Positions 41,774-50,456 of a DNA stretch of 64,000 nucleotides are shown piece after piece. A model generated the notes under the pieces. The model saw only the letters and a list, made by a program, of their open reading frames with translations, ran no database searches and had not been told where the DNA came from. The position numbers were made by a program, and so were the translations under genes. Position 1 is the first letter of the stretch. Each line of letters opens with the position of its first letter. This stretch comes from Pelagicoccus sp. (lineage in GTDB: Bacteria; Verrucomicrobiota; Verrucomicrobiia; Opitutales; Opitutaceae), in NCBI GenBank assembly GCA_028284635.1, contig JANQRJ010000013.1, positions 146,588-210,587 of the forward strand. The letters run 5' to 3'.

Positions 41774-42226
41774 CTACAGGTTGGCTTGCCTCATCAGTTC
41801 GCCGAGGTCGTCTTTGTTCGTCTTCGGGTCCATGCTGGCCCAGCCCTCTGGAGACCAGACGCGGAAATTCGTCATGCGGCCGACAATGACTGCCTCCTTG
41901 CTCAGGCCAGCGTGCTCGAGCAGCTCGTCGGTGAAACTCAAACGGCCCTGCTTGTCGCAGCCGAAGGAGTGAGCCTGGGAGAACATCTTGTCCATGAAGC
42001 CCTGGGCGATTCCATTGCCTAGCTTCTGCTCGGCGATGTCCGCATAGAGCTTTTCCACCTGCGCCGGCGGCAGTACCAGGATCGCTCCACTGGGATCCGG
42101 CAAGGCGAGATACACGTCGTCGGTGTCGCCGTCGAAGCGCCACTTCGAAGGAATCGTAAGACGATTCTTCGAATCTAGATTTCGCAGGTGTTTGCCTACG
42201 AAAATTGGCCTGCCGAGCGCGCTCAT
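41774..42226 (-). CDS. mraZ: Transcriptional regulator MraZ
   Basis: The protein is 150 residues with two AbrB-like MraZ units: residues ~5-50 (GRPIFVGKHLRNLDSKNRLTIPSKWR) and ~75-125 (FSQAHSFGCDKQGRLSFTDELLEHAGL). MraZ binds direct TGGGN repeats in front of its own operon and represses it. Such a triple repeat lies 35 bases upstream here. An in-frame upstream extension crosses that operator and is not used. It is the first gene of the dcw cluster. Confidence 0.94.
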   Translation of the reverse strand: MSALGRPIFVGKHLRNLDSKNRLTIPSKWRFDGDTDDVYLALPDPSGAILVLPPAQVEKLYADIAEQKLGNGIAQGFMDKMFSQAHSFGCDKQGRLSFTDELLEHAGLSKEAVIVGRMTNFRVWSPEGWASMDPKTNKDDLGELMRQANL

Positions 42227-42260
42227 TGAAAACTGTTTCCGGAAAAGCTGTGAATAGCTT

Positions 42261-42285
42261 CCCCAAAAATCCCCATTTCTCCCCA
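42261..42285 (-). promoter_or_regulatory. MraZ box (three TGGGG repeats at 10-bp spacing)
   Basis: On the minus strand TGGGG occurs three times (42281-42285, 42271-42275, 42261-42265), each separated by five bases. This matches the known MraZ operator of TGGGN direct repeats with 5-bp spacers. A possible -35 TTGAAA lies just upstream with ATTTTT 17 bases later, so the box would overlap the promoter spacer and allow repression. Confidence 0.8.
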
Positions 42286-42322
42286 CTTTTCAACACAAAA
42301 CTGTCTTTCACGCCCATTTTCG

Positions 42323-42512
42323 ATATCCACAAGTTATTCACAGGACCTCGTTTACAGTGAATTTACGCTCGCCAAGCCCTTCTCCCTGCGAAGCGACATC
42401 TCCCGGACAAGCCGCAGCAAACTCCGAACACCCATTTCCCCCAAGTTGTTCGCGACCCAAATTCCGGCTCGAAAACCGGCAAAAAAACACGCCGCCACAG
42501 AACTGTGAATAA
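42323..42512. promoter_or_regulatory. DnaA-box-like motifs upstream of mraZ
   Basis: TTATTCACA (42334-42342) and its reverse complement TGTGAATAA (42504-42512) both fit the DnaA consensus TTATNCACA. ATATCCACA (42323-42331) and TGTGAATAG (42250-42258) each differ at one base. Their presence near the dcw promoter could link division-gene expression to DnaA; chance occurrence cannot be excluded. Confidence 0.4.
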
Positions 42513-42573
42513 GCAGCCAAAAACCCACCCAAAACGCGCCCGCAAAGCATCGCATCCGAGGTACGCGTCCCAA

Positions 42574-42621
42574 TTCCTGCGCAAACAAAACTTCAACGTT
42601 GAAGTTTTGTTTGCGCAGGAA
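42574..42621. repeat. Perfect 48-bp palindrome without spacer
   Basis: Two 24-bp arms meet at 42597/42598 with no loop. The left arm starts TTCCTGCGCAAAC and the centre is CTTCAACGTTGAAG. There is no mismatch, and no T-run follows in either direction, so it is not a normal terminator. It lies 125 bases before the first hexuronate gene and could be an operator for a dimeric or tetrameric regulator. Confidence 0.95.
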
Positions 42622-42746
42622 AGAAAGGGAGTCTTGCTTCGCCTTTCAAGGTTGGGACAAGAAAGGTCCAAGTTTCGCAATAAGCGAACTTAAATACGGA
42701 ATTCGCCCTCGATCAGCGACCACTCACACGCTAATCTCTTTCTCCT

Positions 42747-43712
42747 ATGACTGCCCAACGCATTCTCTTAACGACCACTTCATTTCAAGACACCCCTGGC
42801 CCACACCACCAGAAGCTCAAGGACGCCGGCATCGAAATCATCTCGGACCGCGGACCACTTACCGAGGAGCGCATGCTCGAGCTTGTCGGCGACATCGACG
42901 GCATGATCTGCGGAGACGACGCCATTACCGCCGCCGTCATCGACAAGGCCCTGCCTCGCCTCAAGGTGATCAGCAAGTACGGCATCGGACTCGACAAGAT
43001 CGACGTCGACTACGCGACCTCCAAGAAACTTCCCGTACTCTTCACGCCCGGCGTCAATCACACCACGGTCGCCGAGCACGTGCTTTGCCTCCTCCTTGCT
43101 CTCCAGCGTCGACTGATCGACATCTGCACCGACACTCGGGCCGGCAAGTGGACCCGCATCACCGGCCACGAGATCATGGGCTCCAAGCTCGGAATCATCG
43201 GCCTGGGCCGTATCGGCAAGGAAGTCGCCATCCGGGCCAAAGCCTTCGGCCTGACCATACAAGCCTATGACCTCTATTGGGACGAAGCCTTCGCCAGCGA
43301 GCACGGCGTCGAACGCGCCGCCTCCATCGAAGAGCTCTGCACCAGCTCGGACATCGTTTCCATCCATACCAATCTCACTCCGGAGACGAACGGCATGATA
43401 AACGCCGAAAGCATCGCCCGCATGAAAAAAGGCGTCATCATCATCAACTGCTCCCGAGGCGAGATCGTGGAAGTGCAGGCCGCTAAGGAAGCCCTCGAAT
43501 CCGGCCAACTCGGCGGCTACGCGGCCGACGTGCTCGATATCGAGCCCCCGCCAGCCGACCACCCCCTGCTCTCCGCGCCAAACGCCATCATCACCTCCCA
43601 CATCGGCTCGCGCACTTACGAGAGCGTGCAACGCCAGGCCGGCATGGCCTGCGACAACCTCATCCGCTTCCTGAACGGCGAAGCCCCCCTAGCCCAAGCC
43701 AACAAATTCTAG
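42747..43712 (+). CDS. D-isomer-specific 2-hydroxyacid dehydrogenase (PGDH-like)
   Basis: The protein is 321 residues. The NAD-binding motif is GIIGLGRIGKEVA (about residues 148-160). The catalytic Arg is in INCSRGEIVE, with the following glutamate in DVLDIEPPP and the histidine in ITSHIGSRT. It reduces or oxidises a 2-keto/2-hydroxyacid with NAD(P)H; phosphoglycerate and hydroxypyruvate are family substrates. It is the first gene of a run with sugar-acid enzymes, so a keto-acid from hexuronate breakdown is plausible. Exact specificity cannot be read. Confidence 0.9.
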   Translation: MTAQRILLTTTSFQDTPGPHHQKLKDAGIEIISDRGPLTEERMLELVGDIDGMICGDDAITAAVIDKALPRLKVISKYGIGLDKIDVDYATSKKLPVLFTPGVNHTTVAEHVLCLLLALQRRLIDICTDTRAGKWTRITGHEIMGSKLGIIGLGRIGKEVAIRAKAFGLTIQAYDLYWDEAFASEHGVERAASIEELCTSSDIVSIHTNLTPETNGMINAESIARMKKGVIIINCSRGEIVEVQAAKEALESGQLGGYAADVLDIEPPPADHPLLSAPNAIITSHIGSRTYESVQRQAGMACDNLIRFLNGEAPLAQANKF

Positions 43713-43735
43713 CCCACGCAGATAAGCCTTCTCCC

Positions 43736-43770
43736 AACTTTTCACTCTTAACTCTTCGTTCTTAACTCCA
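43736..43770 (+). repeat. Heptad array directly upstream of the LDH2-family gene
   Basis: Units AACTTTT, CACTCTT, AACTCTT, CGTTCTT and AACTCCA end 2 bases before the ATG at 43773, where a ribosome binding site would normally be; no Shine-Dalgarno sequence is visible. Confidence 0.85.
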
Positions 43771-43772
43771 AA

Positions 43773-44864
43773 ATGTCAGAAACCTTCTACGTCGTTCCCG
43801 TCGATCAGCACAACCGGCTGGTCAAAGCAGCGTATCAACACCGTGGTTACGATGAGGCCGAGGCCAAGGCTGCCGCCGAGTTCGCCGCTCACGCCTCCAC
43901 GCACGGCATTCGCACCCACAACGCGCTCAAGGCCCTACACCTCGATCACCTCTTCGGTTCCGGTTCCAGCGGCTGCGTGCCAGGAGCGAAGATCGAGAAG
44001 GTCTCGAGCCGTTTCGCCGCGGCGCAGACCTGGAATGCCAACAAGAAGCTCGGCCAGGCCGTAGCTACCGAAGCCATGCAAGCCTGTACCGAAATGGCCG
44101 ATACATATGGAGTCGGCATCGTAGCAGTCGACCAAGCCTTCCACTATCTCTGGGGCGGAGGCTACGTCATGGAAGCAGCCCAAAAAGGCTACCTCGCCTA
44201 CACCAACTGCACTGCCGCCCTGGCTGAGGTCGTTCCTTTCATGGGCAAGGCGCCCACCCTTGGCACCAATCCTCACTCCTGGGGCTTTCCCACCACCGAG
44301 CAGCTCGGCTACCCCATCGTCATCGACTGGGCCACCTCCGTGGTCGCCATGGGCCGCGTCCAGCAGCTAGCCCGCGAAGGCCAGGAACTCCCCCCAAACG
44401 CGGCGGTAGACGAAAACGGCGACATCACAACCGACCCGAAGAAGGTCAAGGCCCTCGTCCCCTTCGGCGCCCACAAGGGCTACGGGCTCAGCCTGATCAA
44501 CGAGATCGTCGCCGCCTTCACCGGCGGTTCGCTGCCCACCCTGCGCTGCCGCGACTACGTGGCCGAGGAGAAGCAGACCCCCAACTTCTTCTTCCAAGTC
44601 ATCCACCCCGAAGCCATCTCAAGCGGCGCTTTCGTCAAGGGCCGCAACCAGCAAGGCAACATCAAAGCCGTGCTTGACGACATCCTCGGTCACGGCAACG
44701 AAAAGTGCATTCTCCCCGGCCAGATCGAAGCAGCCGCAGCCAAGCGAACCAAGGCTGCCGGCGGCCTGCTCTTCTCCGCCGCCGAAATCGAAGGCTTCAA
44801 CGAACTCGCCACCGAATGCGGCCAGCCAACCTGGGACCTTTCATCCCTCAAACTAGAATCCTAA
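43773..44864 (+). CDS. Malate/L-lactate (LDH2) family dehydrogenase
   Basis: The protein is 363 residues of the family that includes ureidoglycolate, L-sulfolactate and 2,3-diketo-L-gulonate dehydrogenases. Recognisable blocks are HASTHGIRTHN near residue 40, APTLGTNPHSWGFP, VIDWATSVVAMGRV and VPFGAHKGYGLSLINEI. The fold binds NAD(P)H and reduces 2-keto acids. It is the second dehydrogenase in the operon. Its translation start follows a heptad repeat array instead of a normal ribosome binding site. Confidence 0.88.
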   Translation: MSETFYVVPVDQHNRLVKAAYQHRGYDEAEAKAAAEFAAHASTHGIRTHNALKALHLDHLFGSGSSGCVPGAKIEKVSSRFAAAQTWNANKKLGQAVATEAMQACTEMADTYGVGIVAVDQAFHYLWGGGYVMEAAQKGYLAYTNCTAALAEVVPFMGKAPTLGTNPHSWGFPTTEQLGYPIVIDWATSVVAMGRVQQLAREGQELPPNAAVDENGDITTDPKKVKALVPFGAHKGYGLSLINEIVAAFTGGSLPTLRCRDYVAEEKQTPNFFFQVIHPEAISSGAFVKGRNQQGNIKAVLDDILGHGNEKCILPGQIEAAAAKRTKAAGGLLFSAAEIEGFNELATECGQPTWDLSSLKLES

Positions 44865-44869
44865 ACACC

Positions 44870-44890
44870 TTCAGCTCTCAGCCTTCAGCC
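44870..44890 (+). repeat. Heptad array upstream of KDG kinase gene
   Basis: Units TTCAGCT, CTCAGCC and TTCAGCC, followed by TAAGAACCACA and the ATG at 44902. Confidence 0.8.
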
Positions 44891-44901
44891 TAAGAACCAC
44901 A

Positions 44902-45999
44902 ATGAGCCTCACCATCAGATCCGCCCAAGAATGTGAATTCGACTGCCTCTCCTTCGGAGAAGTCATGCTCCGCCTCGACCCCGGCGAAGGTCGCGTGCGC
45001 ACTGCCCGCTCCTTTACCGCCTGGGAAGGTGGCGGCGAATACAACGTAGCCCGCGGCCTGCGCAAATGCTTCGGCCTGCGCACCGCGGTAGCGACCGCCT
45101 TTCCCGACAACGAAATCGGCCATCTCGTAGAGGACTTCATAATGCAAGGCGGCGTATCCACGGAGCTGATAAAATGGAAGTCCTACGACGGCATCGGTCG
45201 CTCCACTCGTGTTGGACTCAACTTCACCGAACGCGGCTTCGGTGTCCGTGGCGCGGTTGGCGTACCCGACCGCGGCAATACCGCCGCTTCGCAGATCAAG
45301 CCAGGCGACTTCGATTGGGAAGACATCTTCGGTCGACGCGGCGTACGTTGGTTCCACACGGGCGGCATATTCGCGGCCCTTTCCGAAACCGCCGCTCAGG
45401 CGGTCATCGAAGCAGTCACCGTGGCCCGCAAACACGGCACGATCGTGTCCTACGATCTCAACTACAGACCCTCTCTCTGGAAATCCATCGGCGGCCTCGC
45501 CAAGGCTCAGGAAGTCAACCGGGAGATCGCCAAGCACATCGACGTGATGATCGGCAACGAGGAGGACTTCACCGCATCTCTCGGCTTCGAGGTCGAAGGC
45601 GTCGACGAAAACCTCTCCAACATCGACCTGCAGTCGTTCAAAGACATGATCGCCAAGGCAGTCGAGGCGTATCCGAACTTCAAGGTCGTTGCCACCACTC
45701 TGCGCGGCGTCAAGACCGCCACCGTAAACGACTGGTCCGCAGTCTGCTGGCACGATGGAGCCTTCCACAGTTCCGTCGAATTCCCAGGCCTCGAGATCCT
45801 GGACCGCGTCGGCGGAGGCGACAGCTTCGCTTCCGGGCTCGCCTTCGGCTTCATGGAGACCAACGACCCGAAAAAGGCCGTCGACTACGGAGCCACCCAC
45901 GGAGCCCTCGCCATGACCACTCCCGGCGACACCTCCATGGTCACCCGCGCCGAAGTCGAAAAGGTCATGGGCGGCGGCGGAGCCCGCGTCGTCCGATAG
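44902..45999 (+). CDS. kdgK: PfkB-family sugar kinase, probably 2-keto-3-deoxygluconate kinase
   Basis: The protein is 365 residues. The N-terminal signature is SFGEVMLRLDPGEGRVRTA...EGGGEYNVARGL, which matches KDG kinases ('GE.M....P'). The C-terminal PfkB signature is LDRVGGGDSFASGLAFG, with the catalytic Asp in GGGD. It phosphorylates KDG at C6, feeding an Entner-Doudoroff-type aldolase cleavage. Surrounding genes (UxaC, epimerase, fructuronate-reductase-like SDR) support this role. The aldolase is not in the window. Confidence 0.85.
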   Translation: MSLTIRSAQECEFDCLSFGEVMLRLDPGEGRVRTARSFTAWEGGGEYNVARGLRKCFGLRTAVATAFPDNEIGHLVEDFIMQGGVSTELIKWKSYDGIGRSTRVGLNFTERGFGVRGAVGVPDRGNTAASQIKPGDFDWEDIFGRRGVRWFHTGGIFAALSETAAQAVIEAVTVARKHGTIVSYDLNYRPSLWKSIGGLAKAQEVNREIAKHIDVMIGNEEDFTASLGFEVEGVDENLSNIDLQSFKDMIAKAVEAYPNFKVVATTLRGVKTATVNDWSAVCWHDGAFHSSVEFPGLEILDRVGGGDSFASGLAFGFMETNDPKKAVDYGATHGALAMTTPGDTSMVTRAEVEKVMGGGGARVVR

Positions 46000-46011
46000 A
46001 TAGAACAACAA

Positions 46012-46086
46012 TTTTGCCCACGGATCGTGCAGATTGACACAGATGCTTTTTCCTATCTGTGAACATCTGTGTGATCTGTGGGCAAA
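46012..46086. repeat. Palindromic CACAGAT repeat
   Basis: TTTTGCCCACGGATC and GATCTGTGGGCAAA form outer arms. Inside, CACAGATG and CATCTGTG form inner arms around CTTTTTCCTAT. It fills the gap between the kinase and SDR genes. Confidence 0.8.
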
Positions 46087-46107
46087 CCATCTGCTTATCC
46101 CAAAATT

Positions 46108-46884
46108 ATGAATACATCCAATCTCTTCGATCTAAGCGGCCAAACCGCCGTCGTCATCGGCGGCACCGGCGAACTCTGCGGAGCCATGGCCGAGGCCCTG
46201 GCCGGAGCCGGAGCCTACGTCGTGCTCGTCGGACGCAACCCCGACAAGGCCGCAGCCCGCATCTCCCGCATCGAGGCCGACGACGGCCAAGCCGCTTTCG
46301 AAGCCGCCGAGGTCTCCTCCAAGGCCGAACTCGAGTCTCTGCTCCAACGCGTTTGCGAAAAGCGGCCCACCATCGACATCCTGATCAACGGCGCCGGCGT
46401 CAACTCGCCCACTCCCTTTCTCGAGATCCCCGAAGACGAGATCGACCGTATTCTCAGCGTGAACCTCAAAGGCGTCCTGCTCGCCTGCCAAGTATTCGGC
46501 GCCCACATGCTCAAGCAGGAAAACGGAGGCTCTATCATCAACCTAGGCTCCATCTCCGGGCTCAACCCCCTTTCCCGCGTCTTCACCTACAGCGCCTCTA
46601 AGGCCGCCGTACACAACCTCACCCGCAATCTCGCCCGCGAATGGGGCGAGTCGAAGATCCGCGTCAACACGCTCGTACCAGGCTTCTTCCCCGCCGAGCA
46701 GAACCGCAAGGTCCTCACGCCCGACCGCGTATCCACCATTCTCGGGCACACGCCCATGAATCGTTTTGGCGAAGCCCAAGAGCTCGCCGGAGCCACCCTT
46801 CTGCTCGCCAGCCGCCAAGCCGGCGGCTTCATCACCGGCACCGAGTTCATCGTCGACGGCGGCTTCAACGCGGTCAGCATCTAG
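46108..46884 (+). CDS. SDR oxidoreductase, probably fructuronate reductase (D-mannonate forming)
   Basis: The protein is 258 residues of the short-chain dehydrogenase family. The cofactor motif is [13 protein letters not shown] near residue 14. NGAGVN follows, the catalytic serine is in NLGSISG and the catalytic pair is YSASK. The C-terminus ([13 protein letters not shown]) is typical. Several SDRs with the 'GGTGELCG' start act as fructuronate reductases replacing UxuB; this fits its place before the epimerase and UxaC. The short N-terminal extension starting at 46078 lies in repeat DNA and is not used. Specificity is inferred from context. Confidence 0.8.
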   Translation: MNTSNLFDLSGQTAVVIGGTGELCGAMAEALAGAGAYVVLVGRNPDKAAARISRIEADDGQAAFEAAEVSSKAELESLLQRVCEKRPTIDILINGAGVNSPTPFLEIPEDEIDRILSVNLKGVLLACQVFGAHMLKQENGGSIINLGSISGLNPLSRVFTYSASKAAVHNLTRNLAREWGESKIRVNTLVPGFFPAEQNRKVLTPDRVSTILGHTPMNRFGEAQELAGATLLLASRQAGGFITGTEFIVDGGFNAVSI

Positions 46885-46899
46885 TCCCCCACCCAATAA

Positions 46900-48768
46900 A
46901 TGACCGCAATCAACGAATTCCTGCTCGCCAACGGCTTCGACCTCAAAAGCAACCCCTGCGTCAGTCCTGACTACTGCCTGGACTGGAGCCGCTGCCAGCA
47001 GAACATCCGCAACGGAAGCTACCAGGAACACGGCAAGAGCCGCATCGATCTGCCGCAAGGCGCCCTGACTCTCGTCGAAGACGAAACCGGCGACCACGCC
47101 TGGCGCTTGCAAGGCGAGAAAGCAACCGCCGACTTCATGCGAGACGGCGTCGAAGTCGCCAGCGGAGATTTCGTCTTCCCAGCCAGCTACGAGAATCTCA
47201 TCGTCGCTAAAAACCGGATACAGGATGCCGACCCGGAATCCACCGTCTTTCCAAACGCCGCAGGCAAGCTCGGCACTCAGTCCATCGGAGTCGGAGCCCG
47301 TTTCACCACGCTGCATTGGCCAGCCGTCGAGTGGGCCATGGCTCACCTCGACGTCAGCATGACGGCAAATCAGAACAGCATCCCGCGCGAACTCGTCTAC
47401 GACGTCGACGCCATGCTCGAAGGCGCGCTCGACAGTGTGCCCTTTCCCTTCATCGGAGCCGACGTGCCGGAAGGTCACCAAGGCCAAAGCGTCGAAGGCA
47501 TGAGCCACGGCTCCATCCTCTCCAAACTCAAGACCGGCTTTCACGCTCGCCGCATTCCCTGGAGCTTCAACGCCGACCACCAGCCGATCGGCGGCAAGTT
47601 CGACGCCCGCGAAGACCAGCTCGTGCAGGGCTGCCTATTCGCCAGCTACATCACTTTCGACCTTTCTCCCGAGCTAGCCCAAACGCAGGTCCCCGATTCG
47701 GCCGAAGATCGCGCGGCCTATCTAGAGAGAGAAGTGCCCAGCGCCCTGATCGAAACCGTGCGTAAGCGCGTTGCGGATACCGGCTGCACACTCGACGAGG
47801 ACGCTTTTGCCACCTTGATCTGCCAAGTCTGGCCTGCGATGCAGAAGATGAAGCGACGCGACGAAAAGTACGCCGCCCTGCGCCGCAGCAGCTTCACCGC
47901 CGCCAAAGGTCAAGCCTACCTGCGCGAGCTCTCCATCGACGAGCTGCCCGGGCTGACCACCGCCGAAACCACCGCCGCTATGCTTGCCTTCTGCGAGGCG
48001 ATGGACATGCAGATCAGCTTCCTCGCCCCCGCCTTCGGTTTCCAGAAGAACGAGCCCTATCCCGACAACGACCGTCTGCGCCAACTCGCTACCGCGCAAT
48101 GGGATATTTGCAGCAAATTCGGCGTTTCCATCGGCTTCCATTCCGGCTCAGGCAAGTCCGCCGAGAATTACCAAGTGATGGGCGAAGTCACCGGCTCTCG
48201 CCTCGAGATCAAGACCAGCGGACGCTACACCTACGAAATGGGCGTCGCCCTCTCCCGTTCTCGCGACCCTCAAGACGCTCAACTCTGGCAAGACTGGTAC
48301 GCTTTCACCAAAACTCTCGCCGCAGAAGGAGCTTTCGCCCCCGATGAAGTCGAACGCGCCGCCGCCCGCAGCTTCATCAAAGCCAGCGTCGCTCCTGGCA
48401 CGGACGAAGCGCAGCTATTCGCTAGTCAGGAAACCTGCCGCCAGCATCTCGATACGCTGACGCCTTCGCCCGACCATATGCTGTTTTTCGAGTACAACTT
48501 TCTCTACGTGCTCGCAGCCAGAGGCCAGGCCACCAAAACTGCGCTCGGCGATCATGGCCCCGACGGCTACAAACAGCGAGCCCGCTTCTACTCCATCAGC
48601 TCGGAAGCCCGACTGCTCTACGCTCGCCGCGTATCCGAATACCTGATCTTCCTATGCGAAAACACTGGACTGGTCTCCGCCGAACGCGCCGCCGCCACTC
48701 GTGAAACCCTCAACAACTACCCAAGCTACGAGGCGATGCTCGACGATATCGCTCCTACCCTGTCATGA
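46900..48768 (+). CDS. Tagaturonate/fructuronate epimerase-like protein (UxaE family)
   Basis: The protein is 622 residues, longer than the roughly 480 expected for UxaE. The central part carries SFNADHQPIGGKFD, which resembles the UxaE active-site phrase, and MQISFLAPAFGFQKNEPY and SIGFHSGSGKSAENYQ. UxaE interconverts D-tagaturonate and D-fructuronate, allowing galacturonate to enter the fructuronate route. Adjacency to UxaC (4-base overlap) strongly supports this. The first ~100 residues do not match anything I recognise. The call is by motif and context. Confidence 0.7.
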   Translation: MTAINEFLLANGFDLKSNPCVSPDYCLDWSRCQQNIRNGSYQEHGKSRIDLPQGALTLVEDETGDHAWRLQGEKATADFMRDGVEVASGDFVFPASYENLIVAKNRIQDADPESTVFPNAAGKLGTQSIGVGARFTTLHWPAVEWAMAHLDVSMTANQNSIPRELVYDVDAMLEGALDSVPFPFIGADVPEGHQGQSVEGMSHGSILSKLKTGFHARRIPWSFNADHQPIGGKFDAREDQLVQGCLFASYITFDLSPELAQTQVPDSAEDRAAYLEREVPSALIETVRKRVADTGCTLDEDAFATLICQVWPAMQKMKRRDEKYAALRRSSFTAAKGQAYLRELSIDELPGLTTAETTAAMLAFCEAMDMQISFLAPAFGFQKNEPYPDNDRLRQLATAQWDICSKFGVSIGFHSGSGKSAENYQVMGEVTGSRLEIKTSGRYTYEMGVALSRSRDPQDAQLWQDWYAFTKTLAAEGAFAPDEVERAAARSFIKASVAPGTDEAQLFASQETCRQHLDTLTPSPDHMLFFEYNFLYVLAARGQATKTALGDHGPDGYKQRARFYSISSEARLLYARRVSEYLIFLCENTGLVSAERAAATRETLNNYPSYEAMLDDIAPTLS

Positions 48769-50180
48769 AACCTCTGATACACGACGACTTCATGCTGCAG
48801 TCCGATGCAGCCAAGGAACTCTACCACGGCCACGCCAAGGACCAGCCGATCATCGACTACCACTGCCATCTGCCACCACAGCAGATCGCCGACGACTACC
48901 AGTTTTCCGACATCGCCGAAATGTGGCTCGGCGGGGATCACTACAAGTGGCGAGCCCTGCGCTCCAATGGCGTGAGCGAGCGGCTTTGCACCGGCGACGC
49001 CTCGCCGCGCGAGAAATTCGACGCTTGGGTCGCCACCGTACCCTACACGCTGCGCAACCCCCTCTACCATTGGTCTCATCTCGAGCTCGCGCGCTACTTC
49101 GACTTGGACTGCACGATCGAACCGGCCAATGCCGATCGCATCTGGGAGCATTGCAACCAGCGATTGCCCGAACTCGGCGTACAGAAGATCCTGGAGAAAT
49201 TCCAGATCGCCGCCGTCTGCACGACCGACGATCCCGCCGACCCGCTCGACATACACGAGAAGATAAAAGCCAGCGGCATCAAGACCAAGGTCTATCCGAC
49301 TTTCCGTCCGGACAAAGCCCTCGCCATCGACGATGCAGCCGCCTTCCGCGCCTGGTGCGAGAAACTGGAGAGCGTATCGGGCGTTTCGATACACAGCTTC
49401 GAGGATCTACTCGCTGCGCTGGAAAAACGTCATGAGGACTTCCACGCCATAGGCGGACGCCTCTCCGACCACGGTCTGCAAAGCGCTTGGGGTTCCCCGA
49501 CAACCTTCGAAGAAGCCAAGCAGGTCTTCGACGCCGTTTGGAATGGAAAGGAGTTCACTCCAGAGGACAAAGCGAAATACTGCAGCTACCTCATGCTTGA
49601 ATTCGGGCGTTGGGACGCGAAACGCAACTGGACCAAGCAAATGCATCTCGGAGCCCTGCGCAATAACAGCTCCCGCATGCTGCGTAACCTAGGACCTGAT
49701 ACAGGCTTCGACTCCATCGCCGACGACAACCAGGCCAGCGCCCTTTCCGCCTACCTCGACGCGCTCGACTCTACGAACGAACTGCCAAAAACAGTGCTCT
49801 ACAATCTGAATCCAGCGGACAACTACGTCTTCGCCACTATGATCGGCAACTTCCAGGACGGTTCCGTGGCCGGCAAGATGCAGTTCGGCAGCGGTTGGTG
49901 GTTCCTCGACCAAGACGAGGCCATGCGCTGGCAGATGAACGCCCTTTCCCAACTCGGCCTGCTCCGCCGCTTCGTCGGCATGCTCACCGACTCGCGCAGT
50001 TTCCTCTCATTCCCCCGCCACGAGTACTTCCGTCGCGTCCTCTGCGATCTGCTCGGCAGCGACATCGAGCGCGGACTCCTGCCCGCCGACATGCCGCTCA
50101 ACGGCGCCATGGTGGAAGAGATCTGCTTCAAGAACGCGAGAGAGTTCTTCGGCCTGGAGTTGGATCCCAAGTATAGCTAG
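48765..50180 (+). CDS. uxaC: Glucuronate/galacturonate isomerase
   Basis: The protein is 471 residues, the usual length. It belongs to the amidohydrolase-like superfamily and isomerises D-glucuronate to D-fructuronate and D-galacturonate to D-tagaturonate. The N-terminus MKPLIHDDFML....AKELY is typical, with the metal-binding-like DYHCHLPP near residue 30 and DDPADPL in the middle. Its ATG overlaps the stop of the epimerase gene (ATGA), the final gene of the operon. A palindrome with a nested hairpin follows 20 bases after the stop. Confidence 0.93.
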   Translation: MKPLIHDDFMLQSDAAKELYHGHAKDQPIIDYHCHLPPQQIADDYQFSDIAEMWLGGDHYKWRALRSNGVSERLCTGDASPREKFDAWVATVPYTLRNPLYHWSHLELARYFDLDCTIEPANADRIWEHCNQRLPELGVQKILEKFQIAAVCTTDDPADPLDIHEKIKASGIKTKVYPTFRPDKALAIDDAAAFRAWCEKLESVSGVSIHSFEDLLAALEKRHEDFHAIGGRLSDHGLQSAWGSPTTFEEAKQVFDAVWNGKEFTPEDKAKYCSYLMLEFGRWDAKRNWTKQMHLGALRNNSSRMLRNLGPDTGFDSIADDNQASALSAYLDALDSTNELPKTVLYNLNPADNYVFATMIGNFQDGSVAGKMQFGSGWWFLDQDEAMRWQMNALSQLGLLRRFVGMLTDSRSFLSFPRHEYFRRVLCDLLGSDIERGLLPADMPLNGAMVEEICFKNAREFFGLELDPKYS

Positions 50181-50200
50181 CGTGGCGTCATGCATAAAAC

Positions 50201-50344
50201 GTAGCGCGAAGCTTTAGCCCGCGTCCGCGATTCGCCCTCGTCATCCCCCTCCTCATCTTCATCCTCATCCCAGGATAAAGATGAGGATGAAGAAGAGGAT
50301 GAGGATGAGAAACATAACGGACGCGGGCTGAAGCTCCGCGCTAC
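50201..50344. repeat. GTAG...CTAC palindrome containing a nested polypurine hairpin
   Basis: The outer arms GTAGCGCGAAGCTTTAGCCC and GGGCTGAAGCTCCGCGCTAC belong to the 30751 family. Within the spacer, CTCATCTTCATCCTCATCC (about 50252-50270) pairs imperfectly with GGATGAAGAAGAGGATGAGG and flanking bases (about 50285-50310). The repeat types seen separately elsewhere are combined here. Confidence 0.85.
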
Positions 50345-50456
50345 AAAAAGCCGTCTCAGGGTCGGAAGTCTGAGGCGTGGGCCGTTTGAAGGAAACGACT
50401 GGCTTGGTTCCTGCTTGAGGAATAGCGTTTTCTCTACCACGCTATTTAAACCCTGC

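Larger units (their letters stand above)
42227..42746. other. Divergent intergenic region between mraZ and the hexuronate operon
   Basis: This 520-base region carries the MraZ box, the DnaA-like motifs and a 48-bp perfect palindrome, and must contain promoters for both directions. The open frames within it have no coding resemblance. Confidence 0.6.

Noticed and set aside
42574..42621. Rho-independent terminator
   Set aside because: The palindrome is perfect and loopless and is not followed by a T-run on either strand; it also lies upstream of both divergent transcription units.
42227..42746. Replication origin
   Set aside because: There are DnaA-box-like motifs, but no AT-rich unwinding region, no dnaA/dnaN/rnpA-type neighbours and no base-skew information, so oriC is not supported.
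44890..46011. 373-residue minus-strand frame opposite the KDG kinase
   Set aside because: Gly/Val/Asp-rich antisense shadow; the kinase on the plus strand has both PfkB signatures.
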